Origin: JAVWGW01 sp036651575
GTDB lineage: Bacteria > Actinomycetota > Coriobacteriia > Coriobacteriales > Eggerthellaceae
Direction of reading: 5' to 3'
Length of the DNA stretch: 64,000 nucleotides
NCBI GenBank assembly: GCA_036651575.1
Contig: JAVVXN010000001.1
Location: 1-64,000 of the forward strand
The position numbers and the translations under genes are program-made. Positions 43,220 to 52,064 of the stretch are shown one piece after another. Within the stretch, counting starts at the first letter, position 1, and each line of letters begins with the position of its first letter. Under the pieces are notes generated by a model. The model was not told the DNA's origin and searched no databases. It worked only from the letters and a program-made list of their open reading frames with translations.

Positions 43220-45658
43220 GTGGCTCGGAATTCCGGTTCTGGAACCAAGAATACAACGAAGGGCAAAAACGGCAGCAAGAAGGCGACTTCTCCTGCCGTT
43301 AAACATGCCCAGAAAAACGAACGCGTGCGCGCACCTCAGACCGAGGAGCGCACACGCTTTTTCGATGAAAGAACACGACACGATATCGTTGGCGTTATAT
43401 TTGCCGTTTGTGCCGTTGCGCTTTTTATAACGGTTGCGATGTCTTCCGATGCTTTGGTGACCTCGCTTGTATCGCAGGGGCTCCATCTTGCGCTGGGTCT
43501 GGGAGCGTATGTATTACCCTTTTTCCTGCTGATTATCGGTGCGAGCTTTCTTATTCGTTTCGAGCGCGAACGGGTTCCTCTGCGTATCGTCATCGGGCTA
43601 TCGCTTATTTTTTTTGCGGTACTGGCGCTGCTGGCCCTTTTTACTCCCAACGCTTCATCCGACCTCGGTCAGCTGTTTTTTTCCGAGCAGTTGATCGCTC
43701 GCGGCGGATACTTTGGTGCGGGCATCGCCTGGGCGGGACTTAAGCTGTTTGGCCAGGTAATCTCCTGTGTCATTTTGGTGGGAGTCATCGTTGCCGGGCT
43801 GGTTGTCATCGGCTTTTCCCTTTCGGGTCTTATCGAAAAGATTCGGGATAAGCATGCCTCTTCTGAGGAGGATGCCACCACGGCTCTTGATGGGCCGAGC
43901 TATGCGCGGGTGGTGCTGCAACCCAAAAAAAATACCCCTGCTGCCGCGGCGGGGGAGACGGCGGTGATAGAAAAGCGGAAAGCGTCCCGACGTGCAGCCC
44001 CTTTGGGTTCTCTTGATACCCAGCTGATCGCTCCGCAAGGATTCGATGAACCGGTGGCGATCGATAAGGCTATGACGCGCAAGCTCGGCTCAAAGCATCG
44101 TAGTGACGGAGCGGAAATAAAACCCGCCTCGTCGGTCATTCCTGCCGCCGAGCCCCATCCTGCGGAAGGTTTTCATTTGCCCGATCCAGCCCTGCTTGGC
44201 CGATCAGCTGATCGGCCAAGCACCAAGGAAAGTGAATCATCTCTGGGTGAAACAGCGGGTTGTCTCCAGGAGACCCTTGCTGATTTCGGAATCAATGCGG
44301 AGGTGGTTGGTTGGGTTGCGGGGCCAACGGTCACGCTTTTTAAGGTTGATCTTCCCTCCGGTGTTCGGGTTAGTCGCGTAACGGCGCTTGGAGACGACCT
44401 TGCCCTGTCACTTGCGGCTCCCGGCGTCCGTATCTTTGCGCCGATTCCTGGAACGAATTATGTTGGCATTGAAGTTCCGAATCGCATACGGCAAACGGTA
44501 CTTTTGGGCGATATTTTGCCCGACGCCAAAGGTGGTCCTTTGCAGATCGCTATCGGTAAAGACGTTGAGGGCCGCTCCATTGTCACCGATTTGGCCAAGA
44601 TGCCCCATCTGCTCATCGGCGGCACAACCGGCTCGGGCAAGTCTGTCTCCATCAATGCAATGATCATGTCGATTCTTATGCGCGCGACACCTTCCGAGGT
44701 GCGCTTTATCATGATCGATCCGAAACGGGTTGAATTCACCCCCTACAACGGCATTCCTCATCTCTACGTGCCCGTTGTGACCGAACCGCGAGAAGCGGCA
44801 AGTGCGCTCGCGTGGGGTGTGGCCGAAATGGAACGACGCTTGAAGATATTTTCTAAGGTTGGCGCACGCAACATCGCTCAATACAACGCAAAAGTTCAGC
44901 AAGGGCTTGAAGCGAGTGAGGGCGGCGCTCATGAATTGCCTTATATGGTTATCATCATCGATGAATTAGCGGACCTTATGATGAACGTCGGCAAAGAGGT
45001 GGAGTTTTCCATTTCACGCATTGCGCAGCTTGCGCGAGCTGCGGGTATCCATCTAATCGTTGCCACGCAGCGTCCTTCAACCAATGTGGTAACGGGTCTT
45101 ATCAAGGCGAATATCACCAATCGTATAGCGTTTAACGTGGCATCGGGTATCGACTCGCGCGTTGTGCTTGACACGCCGGGTGCCGAAAATCTCATCGGTT
45201 TGGGAGATTTGCTGTTCAGCAAGCCCGAATATGCGAAACCGCAGCGTATTCAGGGTTGCTATGTTTCTGAAGATGAAATCAATGCGGTGGTTGATAGCTT
45301 GAAAGAACAGGGAGAACCCGAATATCATTCGGAAATTCTTCAGACAAACCTCATCACTCTAGGAGCCTCATCTCCCGATGGCTCCGGCAGTTCATGCTCG
45401 AGTGATGACCCGCTTTTATGGGAGGCTGCTGACGTGATCGTGTCAAGTGGTTTTGGTTCAACATCGGGTATTCAGCGACGCTTGAAAGTTGGTTATTCTC
45501 GAGCGGGGCGTATAATGGATATGCTTGAAGAAAAAGGTGTTGTGGGTCCGCCGAACGGAAGTAAACCGCGAGAAATTTTAGTTGATGTGCTTGAGCTTGA
45601 AACGCTTAAGGCATTTGAAGCCCATGATGCAAGCGACCCATCGCTTACGGAGGAGTGA
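43220..45658 (+). CDS. ftsK: DNA translocase FtsK/SpoIIIE
   Basis: Pumps chromosomal DNA through the closing septum. The 812-residue protein has a basic N-terminus, four membrane helices (about residues 55-200), a variable linker (about 205-345), the motor with Walker A GGTTGSGKSVSINAMIMS and Walker B VIIIDELADLMMN, and the DNA-reading gamma winged helix at the end (SGFGSTSGIQRRLKVGYSRA). It starts at GTG 43220 after AAAAGGAG. The linker contains a 30-bp perfect palindrome. The next gene follows at once. Confidence 0.96.
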   Translation: MARNSGSGTKNTTKGKNGSKKATSPAVKHAQKNERVRAPQTEERTRFFDERTRHDIVGVIFAVCAVALFITVAMSSDALVTSLVSQGLHLALGLGAYVLPFFLLIIGASFLIRFERERVPLRIVIGLSLIFFAVLALLALFTPNASSDLGQLFFSEQLIARGGYFGAGIAWAGLKLFGQVISCVILVGVIVAGLVVIGFSLSGLIEKIRDKHASSEEDATTALDGPSYARVVLQPKKNTPAAAAGETAVIEKRKASRRAAPLGSLDTQLIAPQGFDEPVAIDKAMTRKLGSKHRSDGAEIKPASSVIPAAEPHPAEGFHLPDPALLGRSADRPSTKESESSLGETAGCLQETLADFGINAEVVGWVAGPTVTLFKVDLPSGVRVSRVTALGDDLALSLAAPGVRIFAPIPGTNYVGIEVPNRIRQTVLLGDILPDAKGGPLQIAIGKDVEGRSIVTDLAKMPHLLIGGTTGSGKSVSINAMIMSILMRATPSEVRFIMIDPKRVEFTPYNGIPHLYVPVVTEPREAASALAWGVAEMERRLKIFSKVGARNIAQYNAKVQQGLEASEGGAHELPYMVIIIDELADLMMNVGKEVEFSISRIAQLARAAGIHLIVATQRPSTNVVTGLIKANITNRIAFNVASGIDSRVVLDTPGAENLIGLGDLLFSKPEYAKPQRIQGCYVSEDEINAVVDSLKEQGEPEYHSEILQTNLITLGASSPDGSGSSCSSDDPLLWEAADVIVSSGFGSTSGIQRRLKVGYSRAGRIMDMLEEKGVVGPPNGSKPREILVDVLELETLKAFEAHDASDPSLTEE
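44193..44222. repeat. 30-bp perfect palindrome inside ftsK
   Basis: The left arm TGCTTGGCCGATCAG (44193-44207) is followed directly by its exact reverse complement (44208-44222), with no spacer. It encodes part of the non-conserved FtsK linker (LLGRSADRPS). Confidence 0.9.
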
Positions 45659-45662
45659 CAAC

Positions 45663-46781
45663 GTGGCACAGTTGAGTTTCGGAACCATATTGCGCGAGAC
45701 GCGCGAAAAAAAAGGTCTTGATTTGACGGGTGTTGCTCGTCGCCTTCGTATTCGTCCCGATATCCTCGAAGCGATTGAGGATGCCAACTTTACTCGTATG
45801 CCCCCTCGCGGCTATACTCGCAACATGGTAAATGCATACGCACATTTTCTCGGATTGAATTCAACCGACGTAACGCGGATGTATCTCGATGAATGCTATG
45901 CCTACCAGGTTGGCAGAACGCGCGCCCAAGAAACCCGCCGAGGTGGTCGTACGGTTGATATGTCCGCCGCGCCAGCACGAGGAAAGTCTGCGACTCGAGG
46001 TCAGTTGAGGGACAATGGATCTGGGAGAAGACAGTATTCAGACGACTATCCCACCGAGGCAACTTCGCAAATGCAACGACTGTATTCAGAAGAGAATACT
46101 CATCGGACAAAACGTACTGCGATGTCTGATAATCATTACACCAATTTTTATTCGGGGCCAAAAGCACCCAGTGCTCTGACGCACTCCAAGACACCTTTTA
46201 TTGTTGCTGCAGTTGTTATTTTGCTGCTGGTTATTCTTATTTGTGTTCTGCTGTTTATGCCGAAAGGTGAAAGCGCTACCAACGACACTCCCGTAGTGCC
46301 CGTGTCGGGTCTCAGCGATAGCAACGCCAAGACAAACGAAGAACAAAAGCCCGAAGCTCAGCCCGAAGCGAAACCTGCCGCGGTCGCACCGACGAAGTTT
46401 ACCTTTAGTTACGAGGTTGCAGCTCAAAACAAAAACTATCTTGAAGTTGTTGTCGATGGATCGACCGTCGAGGCCGATACCATAGCCGGTCCTGCCAAAA
46501 AGAGTTTTGATTCTGCGGGAGAAATCAAGTTCACGACTGTCGATCCGGCGACCGTAAAAGCATTTGTCGATGGTGCCGCGGTGACCCCAACCGACGATGA
46601 CGGCAACGGTGTGTATTCGATAACCATCAAATTTTCGGATATTTTAGCTCAGTGGCAAAAAGATAACCCCACGGCAACGCCGGCGGCAAATACTGCAGCG
46701 CCCGCATCGAATGCCTCAAACACCTCTGCGGCGCCGACGAATGCCGCGGCAAGTAATGCGGTGGCGTCGACCGGACAATAA
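45663..46781 (+). CDS. RodZ-like helix-turn-helix membrane protein
   Basis: A 372-residue bitopic protein: an N-terminal HTH_25 domain (FGTILRETREKKGLDLTGVA and RIRPDILEAIEDANFTRMP), a long hydrophilic linker, one membrane helix (about residues 180-202) and an extracytoplasmic domain resembling DUF4115 (LEVVVDGSTVEADTIAGPAK) with an Ala/Asn/Thr/Ser-rich tail. This is the plan of RodZ, which links MreB to the envelope, and its place after ftsK fits. The GTG at 45663, after GGAGGAGTG, is preferred over the frame running back into ftsK. Confidence 0.85.
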   Translation: MAQLSFGTILRETREKKGLDLTGVARRLRIRPDILEAIEDANFTRMPPRGYTRNMVNAYAHFLGLNSTDVTRMYLDECYAYQVGRTRAQETRRGGRTVDMSAAPARGKSATRGQLRDNGSGRRQYSDDYPTEATSQMQRLYSEENTHRTKRTAMSDNHYTNFYSGPKAPSALTHSKTPFIVAAVVILLLVILICVLLFMPKGESATNDTPVVPVSGLSDSNAKTNEEQKPEAQPEAKPAAVAPTKFTFSYEVAAQNKNYLEVVVDGSTVEADTIAGPAKKSFDSAGEIKFTTVDPATVKAFVDGAAVTPTDDDGNGVYSITIKFSDILAQWQKDNPTATPAANTAAPASNASNTSAAPTNAAASNAVASTGQ

Positions 46782-46874
46782 TGACCCGCGTTCGACTATT
46801 GAGAAGAGCGCTGATGTAGTGTGCCCGTGTCGCGTTGCTTGATAAAGGGCGCAACACCTGACGAAAGGATCTAT

Positions 46875-47372
46875 ATGGCTAAGGAAGCAAGTTTTGATGT
46901 GGTTTCAACGGTTGACATTCAGGAAGTGGATAACGCGTTTGGTCAGGTAAAAAAAGAACTCGTGCAGCGCTACGATCTCAAGGGATCCGGCGCGGATGTC
47001 GCTTTGGATAAAGGGGCAAAAACGCTCACCGTTACCGCTCCCAGTGATTTTGTTGCCAAACAGGTTATCGATATCATATCCTCAAAGCTCGTGAAGCGCG
47101 GTATCGATTTAGCGGCAATCAAATGGGGGGATGTTCAGTCGGCAACCGGTGCCACCGTACGGCAGGTTGCAACGATCGTGGAAGGTATCGAGCGCGAAAC
47201 CGCCGCGAAAATCAACAAGGATATCAAAGCTGAAAAATTTAAGGTGAAGGTACAGATTGAAGCTGATAAGCTCCGTGTTTCTTCCGCATCGATCGATGCC
47301 CTGCAAGACGTTATTGCGTTTTTGAAAAGCAAGGACTACGGTCAACCCCTCCAATATCTCAATTACCGTTAA
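46875..47372 (+). CDS. yajQ: YajQ-family nucleotide-binding protein
   Basis: A 165-residue protein of the UPF0234/YajQ family, with two ferredoxin-like halves; characterised members bind nucleotides, including cyclic di-GMP in Xanthomonas, and RNA. The start MAKEASFDVVSTVDIQEVDN and IKAEKFKVKVQIEADKLRVS are typical. ATG 46875 follows GAAAGGATCTAT; the frame from 46821 is longer without support. The role in this organism is not known. Confidence 0.92.
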   Translation: MAKEASFDVVSTVDIQEVDNAFGQVKKELVQRYDLKGSGADVALDKGAKTLTVTAPSDFVAKQVIDIISSKLVKRGIDLAAIKWGDVQSATGATVRQVATIVEGIERETAAKINKDIKAEKFKVKVQIEADKLRVSSASIDALQDVIAFLKSKDYGQPLQYLNYR

Positions 47373-47393
47373 GCGGCGGAGGATATTACCATT

Positions 47394-48710
47394 ATGAGTT
47401 GTATTCCGAAGATATGCTTTCTCACTTTAGGGTGCGCAAAAAACGAAGTTGATAGTGCGGATATGAAAAAACGTGCGGCGGGTGCCGGGTTTTCGCTGAT
47501 CGATGAACCGCACCTGGCCGATGCTGTCGTGGTCAATACCTGTTCGTTTATTCAGGCAGCAACCGAGGAGAGTCTTGAGGCGATCTTTGATATTGCCGGT
47601 ATGGACAATTTCACCCAAGGCGATGCCAAGCTGATCGTTGCCGGTTGTATGCCGGCGCGCTACGGAGATGATCTTGTAGATGAACTGCCGGAAGCGTGCG
47701 GCTTCGTGCCCTGCAGTAAGGAAGATGATATAGCGGTAGTGCTCGCCTCGCTTTTTCCCGACTTCGATTTTTCTCTTACGGGGACAGAGGTTGCCGAATC
47801 CCGCGCGACCGCAGCTGATAAAGCGGCAGGACCGATAAGCGTGTACGTGAAAATATCCGATGGGTGCGATCGCTTTTGCAGCTTCTGCACTATTCCCTCT
47901 ATCAGGGGACGTTACCACAGCTATTCTCGCGATGAAATTGCACGGTGCGTTGAGGAGCATATTGCGCAGGGTGCTCAAGAAATCGTGCTCATCGCGCAGG
48001 ACACCGGTCGATGGGGCAACGATTTGAAAACGCCTTCGACACTAGCTGACCTTATGGCATTTCTTGCTGAAGCGCACCCGGACACGTGGTTTCGGGTTAT
48101 GTATATTCAACCCGAGGGAATCACTGACCAATTGCTCGCGTGCGTTGATTCCCACGATAATATTTGTTCGTATTTTGATATTCCGCTTCAGCACGCCCAT
48201 GCCGATCTCTTGAAGGCTATGAACCGAAGCGGTTCTCGCGATTCGTTTGAAGCTCTGATCGGACATATTCGTGAGTGTGTTCGTGATGTCACCCTTCGCA
48301 CGACGCTTATTGCCGGATTTCCGGGAGAAAGCGAAGATGCTTTTGAGGAGCTTTGCGATTTTCTTGCAGAAGCGGATTTTGATTATGTCGGAGTGTTTCC
48401 GTATTCGCGTGAAGAGGGAACACGTGCGGCCGACTTTGACGGTCAGATCGAGGAAGATGTCAAGATTCAGCGTGCGCAAATACTGCGCGATATTGCCGAT
48501 AACGTATCGATTGCGCGGGTTGCAACGCATATCGGACAAAGCATGGATGTTTTGGTTCTCGGCACTGAAGAGGACGGTCAAATCTACGGGCGTGCTCAGT
48601 GCCAAGCTCCCGATGTCGATGGGGTCGTGTATCTTTCTCACGGTACGCCCGGTGAGGTGCGTCGGGTGAGTATCGTTGATACCCTCCTTTATGAAATGGA
48701 GGGTGAATAA
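47394..48710 (+). CDS. rimO: Ribosomal protein S12 methylthiotransferase RimO
   Basis: Methylthiolates an Asp of ribosomal protein S12. The 438-residue protein has MTTase-domain cysteines at 14, 50 and 85, the radical SAM motif CDRFCSFC at Cys158, Cys162, Cys165, and a C-terminal TRAM-like domain. FLTLGCAKNEVDS and SIRGRYHSYSRDEI mark RimO. The ATG follows GGAGGATATTACC. It precedes pgsA-cinA by three bases, the same order as in other Gram-positive bacteria. Confidence 0.94.
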   Translation: MSCIPKICFLTLGCAKNEVDSADMKKRAAGAGFSLIDEPHLADAVVVNTCSFIQAATEESLEAIFDIAGMDNFTQGDAKLIVAGCMPARYGDDLVDELPEACGFVPCSKEDDIAVVLASLFPDFDFSLTGTEVAESRATAADKAAGPISVYVKISDGCDRFCSFCTIPSIRGRYHSYSRDEIARCVEEHIAQGAQEIVLIAQDTGRWGNDLKTPSTLADLMAFLAEAHPDTWFRVMYIQPEGITDQLLACVDSHDNICSYFDIPLQHAHADLLKAMNRSGSRDSFEALIGHIRECVRDVTLRTTLIAGFPGESEDAFEELCDFLAEADFDYVGVFPYSREEGTRAADFDGQIEEDVKIQRAQILRDIADNVSIARVATHIGQSMDVLVLGTEEDGQIYGRAQCQAPDVDGVVYLSHGTPGEVRRVSIVDTLLYEMEGE

Positions 48711-48713
48711 GCG

Positions 48714-49955
48714 GTGAGTGAAATAAAGGTGCCGCAGGAAAGATTATGGACTCCGGCAAACATTGTCACCCTGCTGCGCATTTGCGGCGTCCCCCTGTTC
48801 GTTATCGCTTTGTTGAGTCCTTGGCCAACCTGGTTTCCTCAGTGGACCGAGGCTGAGCTGTGGAAACCCTGGGTTGCAGCTCTTGCTTTCATTATTCTTG
48901 CAGCAACGGATGGGCTCGATGGCTACCTCGCTCGGAGTAGGGGCGAAGTGACGAATCTCGGTAAGTTCATGGATCCTTTAGCCGATAAGATATTGACCAC
49001 CGCGGCGCTGCTTGCCCTCATTGAGCTCAACGTAGTGCCCTCATGGCCCGTCCTGATCATTCTCTGTCGTGAATTTATCGTTGCCGGTATCCGTATGGTT
49101 GCAGCGAATCAAAATGTTGTCATTGCCGCCAGCTGGTATGGCAAAGCAAAAACGGTTACGCAGATTATTGCGATTGTTTTGTTCCTTATCAAAGATAGTC
49201 ATATGGTGAGTGATTTTTCGGCAGTTCTTTCCGATCGGCTCTATCTCGTTTCTTGGGCCGTTATGCTGGTCGCATTAATTTTAACTATTGTGTCAATGCT
49301 TGATTACTTTGCAAAAGCAAAGGAATTGCTCAGTTTTTCGTCTGCGAAAAGCCATGAGGCTGACCCGGGGCGTTCTGCTTCTATGGCCAGCGATGTTACC
49401 GGGGAGGCCACGTGTGTTCCCCCTCGATCACTTGAGGAAGAAACGCTCGCGCGTATCACTTCAGCGGCTCTCGATGCGCTTGCCACAGAAGTGCTTGCTG
49501 CCGCTCGGCGACGAGGACGCACCATTGCATTAGCGGAAAGCTTGACTGGCGGCTTGATTGCGGCAACCCTCACCGCCCAGCCCGGATCCTCCGATGTGGT
49601 AGCGGGAGCAATCGTGAGCTACACTAATGAGGTGAAGCATATCCGTTTGGGAGTTTCTCGGGAAACGCTTGCGACCCATGGGGCCGTCAGCGAACAGTGC
49701 GCAACGGAGATGGCAATCGGTGCTCGCAAAAACCTTGGATCCGACATAGCTTTATCCGTCACGGGGATTGCAGGGCCCCGTGGTGCCGAAGCGGGAAAAC
49801 CGGTCGGCACGGTATGGTTTGGTCTTGCCGATGCCCAGATACGGTATGCGACAAATCGTCATTTTGACGGAGACCGACAGCAAGTTCGTCTTCAGACCGT
49901 ACGTTTTGCGCTGGAGTTGATGTTGCGTGTACTGTCTGATCCGCCGCAAGAATAA
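48714..49955 (+). CDS. PgsA-CinA fusion: phosphatidylglycerophosphate synthase plus CinA C-terminal domain
   Basis: A 413-residue fusion. Residues 1-207 are a CDP-alcohol phosphatidyltransferase with membrane helices and the motif DGYLARSRGEVTNLGKFMDP continuing to the last Asp at 91; it should make phosphatidylglycerophosphate. A linker (about 208-243) leads to a CinA C-terminal domain (ALAESLTGGLIAATL; GAIVSYTNEVKHIRLGV; ALSVTGIAGPRGAEAGKPVG), related to NMN amidohydrolase. Elsewhere pgsA and cinA are separate neighbours before recA. No stop or frameshift separates them. The start is GTG 48714. Confidence 0.92.
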   Translation: MSEIKVPQERLWTPANIVTLLRICGVPLFVIALLSPWPTWFPQWTEAELWKPWVAALAFIILAATDGLDGYLARSRGEVTNLGKFMDPLADKILTTAALLALIELNVVPSWPVLIILCREFIVAGIRMVAANQNVVIAASWYGKAKTVTQIIAIVLFLIKDSHMVSDFSAVLSDRLYLVSWAVMLVALILTIVSMLDYFAKAKELLSFSSAKSHEADPGRSASMASDVTGEATCVPPRSLEEETLARITSAALDALATEVLAAARRRGRTIALAESLTGGLIAATLTAQPGSSDVVAGAIVSYTNEVKHIRLGVSRETLATHGAVSEQCATEMAIGARKNLGSDIALSVTGIAGPRGAEAGKPVGTVWFGLADAQIRYATNRHFDGDRQQVRLQTVRFALELMLRVLSDPPQE

Positions 49956-50113
49956 AGCGGATATCGTTTCGGGGAGGTTTTACCCTCAATCGGTAATAAT
50001 TTGAAAGATTTTATAAGAATTCTCTCTTCTTTTTCTTGGATTTTGCGAGATTTTTTCACGCTATCGGCAAGATGGTTGCCGTAGGATATTCCCATGTCGT
50101 TTCGGGAAAAGTC

Positions 50114-50141
50114 TTGACGAACAAACATTTGTTCGTATAAT
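50114..50141 (+). promoter_or_regulatory. recA promoter with LexA box
   Basis: TTGACG (50114-50119), 16 bases, TATAAT (50136-50141). The spacer is filled by a palindrome CGAACAAA-CA-TTTGTTCG (50118-50135); its minus-strand 14-mer CGAACAAATGTTTG fits the Gram-positive LexA consensus CGAACRNRYGTTYG at every position and is identical to a box before lexA. LexA binding would cover both hexamers' interval. Confidence 0.93.
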
Positions 50142-50187
50142 AGAATCGATACAGAGAAAAGAATCGTGCCCCATAGAAGGAGAGAGC

Positions 50188-51273
50188 ATGGATCAAGATA
50201 AAGAGAAGGCGCTCAAGCTTACGACCGATCAGATTGAATCGAAATTCGGCCAGGGTGCCATCATGAAGCTGGGGGAAAACGGTAAGCGTTTAGAAATCGG
50301 TATTATTCCCACGGGTGCTCTACCGCTTGATGCTGCACTCGGTATCGGCGGTGTGCCTCGTGGTCGTATTGTTGAAATCTATGGCCCTGAATCAAGTGGT
50401 AAAACTACGCTTGCCCTGCATATTCTCGCCGAAGCGCAGGCGGCGGGTGGCGTCGTGGCATTCATCGATGCAGAGCATGCGCTTGATCCCATTTACGCTG
50501 CTCGATTGGGGGTTGATATCGATGCGGTGCTCATATCGCAACCGGACACGGGCGAGCAAGGTCTTGAAATTTGCGACATGCTGGTCCGGAGTAACGCTAT
50601 CGATTGCATCGTCATCGACTCGGTAGCCGCACTGGTTCCTCGCGCTGAAATTGAGGGTGAAATCGGCGATGTCTCCATGGGCTTGCAGGCACGTCTCATG
50701 TCCCAGGCGTTGCGCAAACTGGCTGGTTCGCTTTCAAAATCGAACACCACCTGTATTTTCATCAATCAATTACGTGAAAAAATCGGTGTTATGTTCGGCA
50801 ATCCCGAAACGACAACCGGAGGCCGTGCTCTGAAATTCTTTTCAAGCGTACGTATTGATATTCGTCGCATAGATTCAATCAAGCAAAACAATGAACTGGT
50901 TGGCAATCGCGTGCGTGCAAAAGTTGTCAAAAACAAGGTTTCACCTCCGTTTCGTCAGGCAGAGTTTGATCTTATGTACGGAGAGGGCATTTCTAAAGAA
51001 GGATGTATCGTCGATATGGGCGTTGAGGGTGGTATCGTGAAAAAGAGTGGTTCATGGTATACCTACGGAGAAGAACGTTTAGGGCAGGGTCGCGAAGCTG
51101 CAAAACTTACCCTGAAGACAAATCCCGATATGCGCGAAGAAATTGAAGCAAAAGTTCGTGACCATTTTGCGATTCCTGTTTCAAAGGCGGCGCTTCCTCC
51201 CGAAGTGGTGTCAAAAGGAAAAAAAACGTCTGCGAACACTCCTCCCGCTAAAGCGGCAAATCCCAAAGCGTAA
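50188..51273 (+). CDS. recA: Recombinase RecA
   Basis: Forms the filament for strand exchange and triggers LexA self-cleavage. The 361-residue protein has Walker A GPESSGKTTLALHI near residue 68, Walker B CIVIDSVAALVPRAEIEGE, and the loop region TGGRALKFFSSVRIDIRR. It starts at ATG 50188 after AGAAGGAGAG. The C-terminus is a Lys/Pro/Ala tail rather than the acidic tail of E. coli. recX follows after eight bases. Confidence 0.98.
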   Translation: MDQDKEKALKLTTDQIESKFGQGAIMKLGENGKRLEIGIIPTGALPLDAALGIGGVPRGRIVEIYGPESSGKTTLALHILAEAQAAGGVVAFIDAEHALDPIYAARLGVDIDAVLISQPDTGEQGLEICDMLVRSNAIDCIVIDSVAALVPRAEIEGEIGDVSMGLQARLMSQALRKLAGSLSKSNTTCIFINQLREKIGVMFGNPETTTGGRALKFFSSVRIDIRRIDSIKQNNELVGNRVRAKVVKNKVSPPFRQAEFDLMYGEGISKEGCIVDMGVEGGIVKKSGSWYTYGEERLGQGREAAKLTLKTNPDMREEIEAKVRDHFAIPVSKAALPPEVVSKGKKTSANTPPAKAANPKA

Positions 51274-51281
51274 AACGTTTT

Positions 51282-51842
51282 ATGCCTATCATCGACGAAA
51301 CCTTTCTCAATGATCTCAGCGCGCGGTTGGATCGTGGAGCCCTTGCTGATTTGTCTTCTGATGATGAAGAACAAAAGGTTCTCCAAAAAAAAGCTTTTCA
51401 AAAGATTGAACGGCTTTGTTCGGTGCGGGATCAATCGAGCAAAGCCCTTCGCGAGCGCCTGATACGCGAAGGCTTCGATGAGTGTGCGACAAATGAGGCA
51501 ATAACGCGAGCACTCTCGTGCGGGCTGCTTGACGACGGGCGCTTTGCTGACGTGTTGATACGTACGCGCCTGTCGGCCGGAAAGGGCTTGATGGGAATCG
51601 AAGCAGAACTTGTTCGCTTTGATATTGATCCGGAAAGCGTCTCAGGGTGGCCGAGCGATTATGGAATTTCTCCCGAAACGGAGATTGACCGCGCTTTACT
51701 GCTTCTGCAGCGCAAACCGCCCCATACGAAAAACATGCGAGATGCGGCTTATCGCAAGCTGGTAGGGAAGGGCTACGCGAGTTCTGTGGCGTCTACCGCA
51801 GCACGTCTTTGGTTCGAATCTTTACCTGAATCCCGTGGTTAA
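51282..51842 (+). CDS. recX: Regulatory protein RecX
   Basis: A small helical-repeat protein that binds and inhibits RecA filaments. The 186-residue length is typical; the RecX helices are seen in KAFQKIERLCSVRDQSSKAL and LSCGLLDDGRFADVLIRTRL. It lies 8 bases after recA and so shares its SOS promoter. Confidence 0.88.
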   Translation: MPIIDETFLNDLSARLDRGALADLSSDDEEQKVLQKKAFQKIERLCSVRDQSSKALRERLIREGFDECATNEAITRALSCGLLDDGRFADVLIRTRLSAGKGLMGIEAELVRFDIDPESVSGWPSDYGISPETEIDRALLLLQRKPPHTKNMRDAAYRKLVGKGYASSVASTAARLWFESLPESRG

Positions 51843-52064
51843 TGTGGCTTTATGGAAAACCCCCGAGGCGCCCTCTATGCAAAATTGTGGTAAAGCTCTA
51901 TCATGGATGCACGCTTGAGTTTACGTACCGTAAGGTATTTTTTATAGAAAACTTCATAAAACTACCCCGTTTTGTGCGTTTGCTCATGCTAGGTGTATGC
52001 CTGGCATTTTTTATGCCACAAAATATGTCATCCTGTTGGTTTTATTAAAAGAAAGGGGGAGCGA

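Noticed and set aside
51842..52048. A 68-residue frame whose ATG overlaps the recX stop
   Set aside because: The TAATG overlap is suggestive, but there is no ribosome binding site, composition is not protein-like, and it runs through a hairpin toward the rny ribosome binding site.
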